DNA of 64,000 nt from Solanum dulcamara. Its lineage: Eukaryota; Streptophyta; Magnoliopsida; Solanales; Solanaceae. Location: the NCBI RefSeq assembly GCF_947179165.1, contig NC_077247.1, forward strand, positions 14,149,501-14,213,500, read 5' to 3'. Shown piece after piece: positions 46,541 to 57,401 of the stretch (position 1 is its first letter; the number at the start of each line of letters is the position of its first letter). The position numbers were made by a program, and so were the translations under genes. The notes below the pieces were generated by a model. It was not told the DNA's origin. It was given only the letters and a program-made list of their open reading frames with translations, and searched no databases.

Positions 46541-49048
46541 GCACTATTACCTACATTAATTGCTTTCCATTTCCAAGTCGGGATTCCCATCCCCCTTAAT
46601 AGGCTATCAAGCCTCTGATGCTCCACTTCGTTTAAGCTATTATACAACTCCTCTTAATCCAACTTGTAACACTTTAGGTATGCTATCCTGCGCTTTTACT
46701 CAGATATTCTTTCCCGTTTTATTACCATACATTATACTATAATTCTTACACAAATGTGTGTAGGTACTTAGAGCAATTCAGAAAATACTTTAGCGTCGCT
46801 ATACTAGTGGCTTACCTCCTTCAGTCGAGGTCAGGGCTCCGCTATGGCTTTTTTCCTTAATACCGATTATATCTTAATTGTTCTGCCTCGAACCATCTTA
46901 CATTTTTCTTTAATAGATTCTAAATATGACAATCACATTGTATTTATTTTTATCGAGTAATCATTTTTTCTTACTCTTAGTATGCCAATGCTCGTAGACT
47001 GCATAATTATATTTGTGCCATTTGCACGAGGTGCGTTCCAATTTAGTCATAATCTATTCTGCTCTAGGCTTACTCTGTTCTATATGTATAATTGCACTAA
47101 CATGCCTTTATAATCTCTTTTTGTCATACCTGTTTCGTTCCTTTTTTTCATTTCCCAGGGGGTCACCCATACGTTAGGTTGCCTTTATAGGAACCCCTAC
47201 CCCAACCATAGAGTGCTTTAGTATTCGCAATATATCATATAAAATCTCATCTAATGGTTGATACTCGAGCAAATATCCATAATGTAGCAGTGCATTTAAA
47301 GCCGCATTCCATTCATCCTAATCAATAATTAGCTCATGCTCATAATTGGTTCAAATTCTCCACTCAGAAGTAGTTATACTTTGATGATTCATGTTTCAAT
47401 ATCCGTTATTATACTATATGTATTCCATTAGATACCACTTATTCTTCTAATAACCTTTTAATGTAGTAGTTGTTCTGCAAATCGATATTCCCTCTCCTTG
47501 CAGGATCTCACTAATCATCAAGGTGCAGTCACGTATACACAATACTTCTTTATGCCTCCTGAAATTTCCTCTTTGTCATGTGCTTAAGGCTCACTTCTAA
47601 TGCTGCATAAAACCATATCAACTTCATTGTAGTAGTGGCCTTGTCTTATCACATTTTTATCGTACTATACCTTCAGTTCGTAATTGTCTATTTTCCTTTT
47701 TATTCGATACTCATACTTAATTAATCACATCTATCTTGAGTGCCTCTATTAGAACTTCTCTATTATTCCTCCAGCTCATATCCATTTTTTGTTATGCGCA
47801 AGGAATTCCATATTACCCTTTAATTCCTTACACTTGCTATCCTTTTCGTTGTCACAAAACCTTTATTCAAAACTTTCCTTACAGAACTTGATAAATCTTC
47901 CTTATTTGTTCATAGCTTGCTTTTCCGTTTCACACCTATCTTTACATTCCATTCACATGGACCACGTCATACCTTTTAGTTATTTCCTTACTAAGCTTTG
48001 CTTATTATCATAACGGTTTTTGTTATATTCCCCTAGTACCCTATTTGCATTTAGACCCATAGTATAACACCGCTTGAACTTCTTCACGATTGTTACTATG
48101 GGCTACTTACCCTTCTTAGTTAGTCTTATCCTTAATGTTTTACAAGCTGTCTTATTAACACTTCACTTTCGTAATAATCCTTTTCCCCTTGCACTCTTGT
48201 CGTAATCATACCATTACTTCTTTCAACTATAACTCGTCATAGTTTATCCCTATGTATCAATTCAGGTGATGCCTTACTATATTGTTTTATCCCGATCTAT
48301 CAGTCTTCTCTAAGTCATCTTCTTTGGCTTATAGGTCCTTTCCACCTTTATTCTATTGTACCAGTATTGACCTCCTAGTTTCTATGGCCCTTAATTCAGC
48401 AATTAACTTATTTCTCAAGGTCATCCATACTCGTTTAGTCAAATCTTATCATTGTTGTGAGAACAAACTTTCAAGACATAATACAACCCTATATCTCATT
48501 CTCTTCTTATTTTTAAGAAAATTTGGGCAGAGTTTCCTCTGTATTTCTTACTATCTCAACACTTGCATGCAAAAAATGCTAAAAGTGCCTTACAGGGAAC
48601 ACATATATAGAGTCATATCATCTCATATCGCAGCCACACAGGGCGCCCACAATTAACAATATGGAAAGGGACTTACCTCGTATGTCCACTCGAAGTGCAC
48701 CTATTACACTTTCCTGTTACCATTTCCTTTCACTCTTCAACTTTATATGGCAATCGCATTTCAATACCTTACCTGACATTTGTCTTTCATGCCTTGGCTT
48801 ACCTGTGTGCTTTGTAACTTCCAGTATCGTCAATTACTTTCTTCTATCGATATTGTCCTTCTGCTGAAATCACAAGTTAATATAAGGAAGTTCATTCCCT
48901 ATGACTAGGCTCTATCACACGATATTAGATATGAAAGAAAGGTAACATCTTAAATGTCCTATAGCCTCCTGTCTATAGATGTGGTGCATAACACACCGAT
49001 AAACAAGACTCTACTAGACACGGTCTATAGACATTCTAAGGACGAACC

Positions 49049-49060
49049 GCTCTGATACCA
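49049..49060 (-). other. Primer-binding site of element C
   Basis: The minus strand reads TGGTATCAGAGC, a perfect initiator-Met tRNA type site, four bases from the LTR. Confidence 0.9.
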
Positions 49061-49842
49061 CTTCTTTTACGACCCAACCCCGTAGGCCACGACTGGGGTC
49101 CGACCTATACCCCCTTATGCGTATCTATCAGGTACACTTAAGTTGAACTGTGTGTGATGTGATACTATACACAAAAACCTCAATAGCTTAAAACTTTTCA
49201 TGTATATGTAGCCTCTTTTATTCGTATTATATCATGAAAGGGATGTGAGCCGATGAGGCTGCCATATCATAAAAACATTTACAACATGCCGTATAGGCAT
49301 AGTCGAAACAAACTTATAAACAACCCACATATACATATGTCTACAAACCTCTAAGAATAGTAACAACAACATATGACGGAACAGGGCCCCCGCCGTACCC
49401 CTAGAAAAATAAATATATACATATTACATGGCTAGTATCAAAAGTTAGGCTCTAGAATAGTAGAGCACTCCCAACATCGCTGAGTGGAAACCCTAAGCTA
49501 GTGGATCTCCAAAAGGAACATCTGTACCTGCGGGCATAAAATGTATCCTCCCGAAGAACGGAGGGGTTAGTACGATATATGTACTAAGTATATAAAGCCT
49601 AACAACACATAACTGAGCTAACAACTGAAGTAGGGATACAAGAAACAAATATAATAGTTAAGAAATTTCTCTACATAGATCCTATGACATAAGGGCATAT
49701 ATATCTTCCTTACATACCATACATGACCCGCTGTGGGAGTTGGTGCTATAAGTGTGTCACTATATTTCCACATACATGCCTATAGACTCTATCCGTCCCT
49801 TCAGTGAGGGACTCAGTGAAGCTGTCATTTCATCATGTATCA

Positions 49843-50245
49843 TGCTCGGCCTTTCATGGGATGCGATTAATAATCATTTCATCATATATCATGCCCGGCC
49901 CTTCATGGGATGCGATGAATCAGCATTTTATCATTTATCATGCCAGGCCCTTCATGGGACGCAGTAAATTTATCATGCTTGGCCTTTTATGGGATGCGAT
50001 GAGTTTATCCTGCCCGGCCCTTCATAGGATGCAGTGATTTTATCTTGCCCGGCCCTTCATGGGAGCGGTGAGTTTATACTACCCGGCCCTTCATGGGACG
50101 TGAGTTTATCATGCCCGGTCCTTCATAGGACGTGGTGAGTTTATCCTGCCCGGCCCTTCATGGGATGCGGTGAGTTTATCCTGCCCGACCCTTTATGGGA
50201 TGCGGTGAGTTTATCCTGCCCGGCCCTTTATGGGATTCGGTGAGT
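49843..50245 (-). repeat. Tandem array, 35-bp unit, 11 copies (C 5' LTR)
   Basis: Units are CCCGGCCCTTCATGGGATGC then GGTGAGTTTATC, some shortened by a few bases near 50055-50105. Counterpart of 32340-32706. Confidence 0.9.
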
Positions 50246-51799
50246 GATGTATTTACAGCCTACACGAGTAGAGTAACGAGGAACCATCTGTAATTAGCTC
50301 ATCATCTGAGACTCGGTATAACAATCGTCATGGACTATCATTTGAGGATAAAAATGATCATCATCTCAAGTATCCTCTAAATGCAATTAGGGGCCATATC
50401 GACGGAGTCTCAAGAGTCCTAGAATTTTATTAAGGTAATACCAAACGGCTTATGCAATCAGAGACACTTGTCATTATAGAGTTCTTAGGTATGAGATCTC
50501 ATACATTTAATTAGTATTCATCATATAGGGACTTGAGGGTAGCAGTTCAACTACTTCAAGAACTTTGATATTAAGAAATGAATAGGAGTTATAGTTCATG
50601 CTTCCCATACATCCGGTTACTATTTACTATATAGAAGGCTCGAGGGTGATAGCTCAGCTACCTTAAGAGCCTTAGCATTTAGAAGTGAACACGAGTCAAT
50701 AGTCTCTACATATATTACCTTTTATCCTATAGAAGCCTTCCCAAGTTCCATATACAAACCATTCATATCTTATATCTAATACATTCCAAAATAAAGAAGA
50801 ATAGCTTTATATACTTATGCCAAAGACATGCCAAGAGAAGGAATAAGCTTTACATACCTCTTCCGGACATCCCTTAATCACGTCCACGTCGTCGTCCTCC
50901 AAACCTATTTAACATGGAATCAATACAAGTATCAAAAACCTTAGGATTTTCAGCACCTTAGGTTACACACGAGTATTTATAGAACTCATCCCCTCGCTCG
51001 CCTTCTCAACTAGTTCCTTAACTAGTTAAGGAGTTAAAGAAAATTGGGCAACATATTCCCTATAATGTGCCCTATCCGAATTTCCAATTACATACTTAAT
51101 ACCTAAAGCCAACCAAAAACATAACCATAGGCTCATATATATTTACAACATGGAAACATTACACAATATAAACTCCAAATGACTCGCTCAAAACTACGAC
51201 GCCAAAATAAGGTTTCTAGTTTCCAATTTGCAAAACCTTTAACCGTACAAAGCGGGGGGTCATGTGGATGAAACCACCATATCTCCCACCTATTTTAGAA
51301 GACATTTAGGCCCTTCAACACACACCACACAACCAGAAGCCGCCTCCAAACACACAACGCCTCACTTCGACTACAATTTAACTATGACGACTTCAATTTA
51401 TATTGTTTCTTTCGCTGAGCATATCCACAACTTTTTTATACTTACAGCAGTATAAAAGGTACATAGTAAACTCCATAAAAACCCCATAAACTCCAAATTT
51501 AAAGGAGAAACCTGACCTTACCCGACATTCACCAAAACTAGCCAAAATTGCACCTCGGAAACCTCTTTAGCGGGCTGAAAGTTGTGGACTGTTTTCTGTC
51601 CCTTTTGGCTGCACCAAGCCATGATTTTATACTTATAATACCTCCATATCATCATGGTGTATTATGGATAATTAATTTACGGAACGAAATTGGGACTTAC
51701 CTATTTTTTTGCTCCAAGCCGTCACGTTTTTCTCTCCACTTTAGGGTTTGTTCTTCTTTTTGTTTGCTGAAAATTTAATGAATGAAAGCTGAAGTATAT

Positions 51800-52036
51800 G
51801 TTACATATACATACATATATGTGGTCTTAGGGGGTGACACGTGTCATCCCCTAAGGGAGACACGTGTCCATCACCTATTGGGCCACCGCATCCATGCATT
51901 GAAGGAGGGGATGCCACGTGGCATTGGGGCCCACCTCCCCCAAGCAGGTGGGTCACCTACTTGACCCCAAGCAAGTGGGTCACCTGCTTGCTTGTGCTGC
52001 TTCCACATCTCACTCCCTCATTGACTACCACGTGTC
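51800..52036 (-). promoter_or_regulatory. Predicted U3 promoter of the C 5' LTR with four CACGTG palindromes
   Basis: TGACACGTGTCA (51835-51846), GACACGTGTC (51859-51868), GCCACGTGGC (51913-51922) and CCACGTGTC (52028-52036) lie just upstream, in the element's direction, of a TATA-like run TACATACATATATG (about 51808-51822). These cores are G-box/ABRE-like. Which factors bind them is not shown by the sequence. Confidence 0.55.
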
Positions 52037-52368
52037 TTCTTTTTCTCTTCCTCATGGGTTCGTAATCTTATCTTATTTTAAGAGCCTATGTAATCTATGC
52101 TACGTAAGATTGGCATATCCTCAAGTAGCTTAGGTATGTAAGACTTCTAAGTTAGGATCTTATGTAGGTAAATCGAGTCCTACGACTCCTTACTTGGCCT
52201 CCAATTCCTTCTGAATTCTTATGACTCTATTTCCAACCTTCTCTATTATGTGGTATCACATTCTTCTTTCCTTAGAGTCATTTGATAGTGTCGTAGCTTA
52301 TCTGTCTCATATAATAATGTCTAATGAACTTAAGAGACATTCTGAGCTCGAGAATGTGGGGTATAATA

Positions 52369-53952
52369 GGGGAGATGGGGTATTTTGCTACCAATATTGT
52401 TTTTGTGTTCCTAATGTTGATGTGTTAAGAGAATTGATTTTAAATAAGGACCATATCTCTCGGTATTTGATTCATCTAGGAACCACCAAGATGTATCATG
52501 ATTTGACAAAAGTGTATTTGTGGAATAGTATGAAGAAGGACAAAGCGAAATTTGTGGCTTAGTGTCTAAATTGTCAACAAATTAAAGTTGAGCATAAAAA
52601 AGTGGAGGTTTGTCTCAAGACATTGAGATACCTAAATGGAAGTGGGAGGATGTCAATATGGACTTTGTGATGGTTTTTCCTCGTACAACAATGCTATATG
52701 ATTCTATTTGGGTTGTTGTGGATTGAATGGCTAAGTTGGCACACTTTCTATGGGTTAAAACTTCTTATTGTGCTGAAGATTATGCTAAGTTATATATTCA
52801 AAAATTGCTAAAGCTTTATGGTGTTCCTTTCTTTGTTATATCGGATAGAGGTACTCAAATCACTTTACATTTTTGGATGTCATTTCAAAAGGTCTTGGCA
52901 TAAAATGTAAGCTAAGCACCACTTTCCATTCTCAAACCGATGGACAAGACAAAAGAGCGATCCAAAATTTAGAGAATATGTTGAGGGTGTTTTTTATTGG
53001 TTTTAAAGGAAGTTGGTATGAGAATTTCCTATTGAATGAGTTTGCCTACAATAATAGTTATCACTCTAGCATCCAAATGGCTCCTTTAGAAGTCTTGTAT
53101 GGGAGAGGATATAGGTCCCCGGTGGTATGGTGTCAAGTAGGTGAGATGGAATTAATTGGTCCCGATTTTGTAATTGATGCAATGGATAAAGTAACACTCA
53201 TAAATGAGATATTGAAAATGGCTCAAAGTCATCAAACATCCTATTTGAACACTAGAAGAAGAGAGCATGAATTTGAGGTGAATGATTGGGCCTATTTGAA
53301 GGTTTCACCCATGAAGGGTGTAATGCATTTTGGTAAAAAGGGGAAATTGAGTCCTAGATATGTTGGGACTTATAGGTTAGTGAAGTGTATTGGTAAAGTG
53401 TCATATAAATTAGATTTACTGTTTGAGTTGGCTATGGTTCACTTGGTATTTCATGTGTCCATGTTGAGAAAATTTGTGGGTGATCCAAATTCCATTATGC
53501 CATTGGGAAATGTGAATGTTGAAGAGAATTTGTCTTATGAGGAGGTTACGCTGGAAATTCGAGACCGATAAGTGAAAAGTTTAAGGAACGAAGAGGTTAC
53601 CTCCATCAAGGTATTATGGTGAAATTAAGAAGTTGAGTGTACCACGTGAAAAATAGAAGGGGACATGATAAAGCGTTATCCTTATCTCTTTCCTTCCACT
53701 AAAGCCTAAGGTACTAAGTTATTTATTATCAAATCAATTAAACTCATATGCTTCAGCCTCATATGCCTCTTATATGTAAGCATGTTCATGAAGTGGGTTT
53801 TAAAAGCATGATTAAACTTAAAGTTGAAAAATCTCATGGTTTATGTTTTGTATGTGTTAGTGCATTCATGTTGGGTTGCTAGTCCTTGTTCCATATCTTT
53901 TCTATCTTAAGTTAATCTCATTCAAGGATGAATGTTCATAAGGGGGACATAT
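52369..53952 (+). pseudogene. Second B pol copy: integrase, inactivated, with polypurine tract
   Basis: It resumes B directly after C. The HHCC region (YLIHLGTTKMYHDL, CLNCQQ) has a stop just before CLNC. The core keeps the first aspartate context (VVVD, then a stop, MAKLAHFL) and ISDRGTQIT with the second aspartate. A frameshift follows, and the frame 52873-53571 has FHSQTDGQDKRAIQNLE: the catalytic glutamate of the usual GQAER is lysine. It continues through NEFAYNNSYHSSIQM, the GPF/Y-type LSPRYVGTYRLV and the chromodomain-like tail VTLEIRDR, then stops. The polypurine tract lies at about 53940-53952. Confidence 0.85.
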
Positions 53953-56077
53953 TGTAATATTCTGTAAGATGAAAAATCAAACAAACGGAAAATATCAGGA
54001 GATATTAGACTGATCCAAGGTCTACGAGTCAGTATACAACTCATCGAGACTATTACGAGTCATAAAAATGACTTGAAAAATGGGGATAAGGTAGAAAATT
54101 GGCCAAGGCTAGAAGGAAGGAGGACGAGTCAAACCAATGACTCCAAGTCATGATGGCGAGTTGTAACAATGACTTGTAGTGAAAGTTCTGAGGTGCAGTA
54201 TTTGCAGGTTATGCAAGAACCTACAGAACGAGTAAAGATTACGATTCGTAGACTCGTGAATGAGTCATAAATATGAATTATAAAAAAACTTTAAAGACTT
54301 GATTTTTAGGTGTTTTCTAAAACCTGCAGGATGAGTCGTCAATGACTTCTACAACTCATAGAAGGCTCTCGTAGGTCTAAAAATTAGAATTTAATAAAGG
54401 GTAATTCTGTCTTTTCCCAAGTTCATTTCAATGAACCTATACACTTTGATGGCCAAGTTAAATTTCTATATATATATATATTCAATTCTTCAAATTCCCC
54501 TATTATTTAATTCATTCTTCAAATTTTTCTAACGCAAGACTCTGAATTTTCTCTCAAGCTTCTCCTACAAATTTAAGCTAGGGTTTGAAGTTCATCAAGG
54601 TTTCCTCTTCAATTCTAAGTAAATTTTTACGAAGGTATGTGGGGATTGATCCATAGGTTCCTTTCACTTCCCAACGTTTTCCTCAAAAATCTCATGAAAT
54701 TGCATTATCTTCAAACTCCAATTTGGATGAATTATAGTGTGTTGTTTTAATTACATTTTTAATCATTATCAATGATTATTACAAGTATATTTGTACATTA
54801 ATTGCATGATTTCAAGTTGAATTATGAATGCCTATCAATGAAGCTATTTTCTATGATAATATACATGAAGTATGATTATGAAAACTTAATGATTTCTGGT
54901 ATTATCATCGCTTTTATATAAATTAACTACATATATGAGTTCAACTATAAATTCAAGTATGTATTATGATCATGAATTACAAGTATGCTCAAGTTATCAA
55001 TTTTGTGCAAGTTACGAAAAAGATAACTTAGGGCCCTATGCGGTGAAGTGGGAACCTAATGACATGAATTATGCAAGTACGGTATTGTAATGTTGAAAGG
55101 CTATTACTCACGTTGCGCGTATGATATGAAAATAAGCTACTATATGAATTATGAAGTTTATGAATAAGTATATGATATATGCTAAGCATGATTACTATGT
55201 TATGTGTTCTGTGGGATTTCACTTAGCACCGAATGATGACTTGAGGTGGGGGCTGGAACTACAAGGTCACTATATAAAGTCTCTTATCTCATAACTATGT
55301 GCCACCGTAGGATTGACTTTATGGCCTATCTAGTGGAAACACATATAGTGTATGAACATTATCCGCCTAGCGGGGTAGTGTCTATCTTGGCAAGTAGATT
55401 TCCCTTTTCTTCATTTTATGGGGAGACAACGGGATTCCATGTTATTGTTCGCATGGTCTTATTGTCGGTTATGGTTCCTATCCCACTTATGTATACTCTT
55501 CTTTATGCCCATTCATGATTTCAAGTATGTCTTAAAATGCTTTGATCATTATGGTATTTCCAATGACTTACTTATTCTCTTTCATCATATATGATAATTG
55601 ATCATTACATCATATGATTTATATTGCATTTCATACCCACATACTTAGTATATTCAAATGTACTAACACATGTTATTGCATACATTCTCTAATAATATAG
55701 GGGTTCAGGATCATATATCAACACGTGGCTAGTTACCCTTCAAAGGGTGGAGTTGTAGTGAGTCCGCATCCATCAAGTACTAAATATGAGTTGATTGTTT
55801 CATTTCAAAGACATTTATTTTGTTCATGTTGAGGGTGAGCTAGGGATATTTCTTAGCTCCCTCACTTCTTCTTTAGTAGAGGCTTTCATTGGACAAAATA
55901 TGTAAAGCCTATGTAGTCAACTTTATGATCTCTTTATGATTAATGTCTAGACTCTTCCTATATTTTTTCCTCTTTACTTTACCTTCTGCATGATTATGAT
56001 ATGTCAAGAGTCTTGGTTGGAGCCCTCTGGGGTTTTTATTACCGTGTTATGACTAGGCCCTAAGTCGGGTCATGAAA
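53953..56077 (+). repeat. 3' LTR of element B (2,125 bp)
   Basis: It starts TGTAATATTCTGTAAGATG and ends GTCGGGTCATGAAA (for CATGACA). It pairs with 25970-28158; much of the length difference is the shorter TA run (54467-54481) plus small indels. It is followed by AGTTT, the right copy of the composite's target-site duplication. Confidence 0.9.
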
Positions 56078-56235
56078 AGTTTCTAACCCTTGAAGCAGGA
56101 GTAGTTGCAAATTTAGGAGCATCTACCCCTAAATTCACTTGAGTAGTTATGGATTGCGCTAGCATTTGAAAAGCGGATCAAAACTCAACATTAGTCACTT
56201 TATCATTCAAAGGAGAATTTAGAGCTTATGGCTCC
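56078..56235 (-). pseudogene. Element A Gag N-terminal fragment
   Basis: The minus strand contains SAFQMLAQSITTQVNLGVDA, which precedes the capsid domain in this Gag family and parallels 28484-28560 of element B. Its frame leads into the duplication at 56078-56082 and matches the frame resumed at 23764. A stop lies just before SAFQ. The start codon is not present, because the piece ends near 56235 where plus-strand element E begins. Confidence 0.75.
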
Positions 56236-57401
56236 TCTTCAACATTCCTTTGAATGGGAGCTCTTGGTAGACCGCATGACTAAATTAGCCCCTTTCTTAC
56301 CAGTTAAAACTATAGATTCAGTAGAGGACTATGACAGATATTGCCTTCATGAGATTGTCCGACTTCATAGAGTTTCCTTGTATATCATATCAGAAAGAGG
56401 TGCTCAATTCATATTCAGCTGTGGAAGTTATTTTAGAAAGGTTTAGGCTCGAAGGTGAATCATAGTACCACTTTCCATCCTCAGATACATGGTCAGGTAG
56501 AGCATATGATTTTGACTCTTGCAGATATGTTGAAAGCTTGTGTCATTGAATTTAAAGGTAGTAAGAATGATCACTTCCCTTTTATAAAATTTGCATAAAA
56601 CAATAATTTTTACTCAAGTATTTAGATACCACCTTATCAAGTTCTTTATGAGAGGAAATGTAGATCACCGATTGTTCGTACGAATTTGTTGAAGCTGAAT
56701 TGATAGATCCATACTTTTTTCATCAAGGTACGGAAAGGTTAAAATCATTCACGAGCGGTTAAAAATAGCACAGAATTGTCAAAAGTCCTACCTTAATGTT
56801 AGGAGAAGAGAGTTAGAGTTTGAGGTGAATGATTGGGTATATTTGAAGGTTTCATCCGTGAAGGGTATTATGAAATTTGGGAATAAAAGAAAGCTTAGTT
56901 CCCGATACATTGGTCCCTACCAGATTATTAAGAGAGTTAGCAATGTAACTTATGAGTTAGAGCTACCATCAAAGTTAGCTATCGTTCATCTACTGTTCCA
57001 CATTTCTACTCTAATGAAGTTATTAGGAGATCTTCACTCATTGTGCCTACAGAAAAACATTAGTGTGAAATGTGGTTTGTCTTATAAGGAGATTCCAAAT
57101 AAACTTCTTCATCATAAAGTTCACAAATTAGGGACCAAAGAAGTCACTTCAGTCAAAGTTTTGGGGAGAAATCATTTTGTTGAAGATTCTACATAGGAAG
57201 TTGAAGAAGATATGAAAGCCAACTACCCTAATCTATTCCTTCCTCCTATTGTTGATATTGAAGGTAATACTCAATTCCCTATCTCAAATTTAGTACCTTT
57301 TTGAGTGTTTGAGTATTTAAGTTATTGCATTTTATCCATGCCTTGTCAAAATCCTTAGCTTGGTCATCATTCGAGGATGAATGATCCCAAGGGGGAGATA
57401 T
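56236..57401 (+). pseudogene. Element E integrase 3' part with polypurine tract
   Basis: 56255-56440 has VDRMTKLAPFLPVKT with the first aspartate, then IISERGAQFIFS, where the second catalytic aspartate is glutamate. Frames are lost across 56450-56800. 56825-57196 has NDWVYLKVSSVKGIM, LSSRYIGPYQIIKRV (GPF/Y-type module) and KEVTSVKVLGRNH (chromodomain-like tail), then stops and continues weakly to 57240. TCGAGGATGAATGATCCC and AAGGGGGAGATAT (57389-57401) form the 3' end with its polypurine tract. The sequence is related to, but clearly distinct from, element B. Confidence 0.8.

Larger units (their letters stand above)
45700..49064 (-). mobile_element. Internal region of element C without gag or RT
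   Basis: It continues the C polypurine tract region broken at 34836. From left to right on the plus strand: conserved 3' end (ATTCGTCCCCGAATG), integrase remnant (about 45880-46540), about 2.5 kb of non-coding DNA shared in blocks with D and with 345-3278, and the primer-binding site. The plus strand is T- and C-rich. Plus-strand frames here have no domain and are compositional. Confidence 0.8.
31560..52368 (-). mobile_element. Long-LTR element C (20.8 kb with nested D; about 9.9 kb alone)
   Basis: Minus orientation: 5' LTR 49065-52368, internal region 49064-45700 interrupted by D, polypurine tract 34814-34836, 3' LTR 31560-34813. The two LTRs share a 35-bp repeat array and the same block order, unlike D's. 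It is inserted in element B between RNase H and integrase, with duplications GAGGA (31555-31559) and GGGGA (52369-52373). The internal part has an integrase remnant but no visible gag, protease or RT, so it is probably non-autonomous. Confidence 0.85.
49065..52368 (-). repeat. 5' LTR of element C (3,304 bp)
   Basis: The left terminus TTTTACGACCCAACCCCG (for TGTCACGACC) adjoins the primer-binding site. The right terminus GGGGTATAATA is followed by the duplication GGGGA. It pairs with 31560-34813, with reciprocal small deletions and one more 35-bp repeat unit. Confidence 0.9.
23765..56077 (+). mobile_element. Tandem B composite (LTR fragment-pol-LTR-gag/pol-LTR), 32.3 kb including nested C and D
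   Basis: The order is LTR 5' fragment 23765-24134, RNase H/integrase 24135-25969, complete LTR 25970-28158, gag-pol 28159-53952 (split by C) and complete LTR 53953-56077. The outer ends are proper LTR termini (TGTAAGACC; CATGAAA for CATGACA). They are flanked by AGTCT (23760-23764) and AGTTT (56078-56082). One duplication around three LTRs points to one insertion later expanded by unequal recombination, followed by deletion in the first unit. Confidence 0.75.
17856..56235 (-). mobile_element. Gypsy element A: three separated pieces of one minus-strand copy
   Basis: The pieces are 17856-19847 (zinc knuckle, protease, RT, RNase H), 23221-23764 (gag capsid) and 56083-56235 (gag N-terminal part). 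They are in the right order and orientation for one element. Between them lie a solo LTR with a perfect 5-bp duplication (19848-23220) and a 32.3-kb composite with a 4-of-5 duplication (AGTCT/AGTTT). With the big insertion and one duplicate removed, the gag reading frame runs straight through. A is cut by F at 17856 and by E near 56235, so neither LTR nor integrase of A is in the window. Confidence 0.8.

Noticed and set aside
47789..48867. Several hydrophobic, Leu/Phe/Ser-rich plus-strand frames that look like membrane proteins
   Set aside because: The region's plus strand is pyrimidine-rich, which automatically encodes Leu, Phe and Ser. It is the antisense strand of the C internal region and the frames are not conserved in D.
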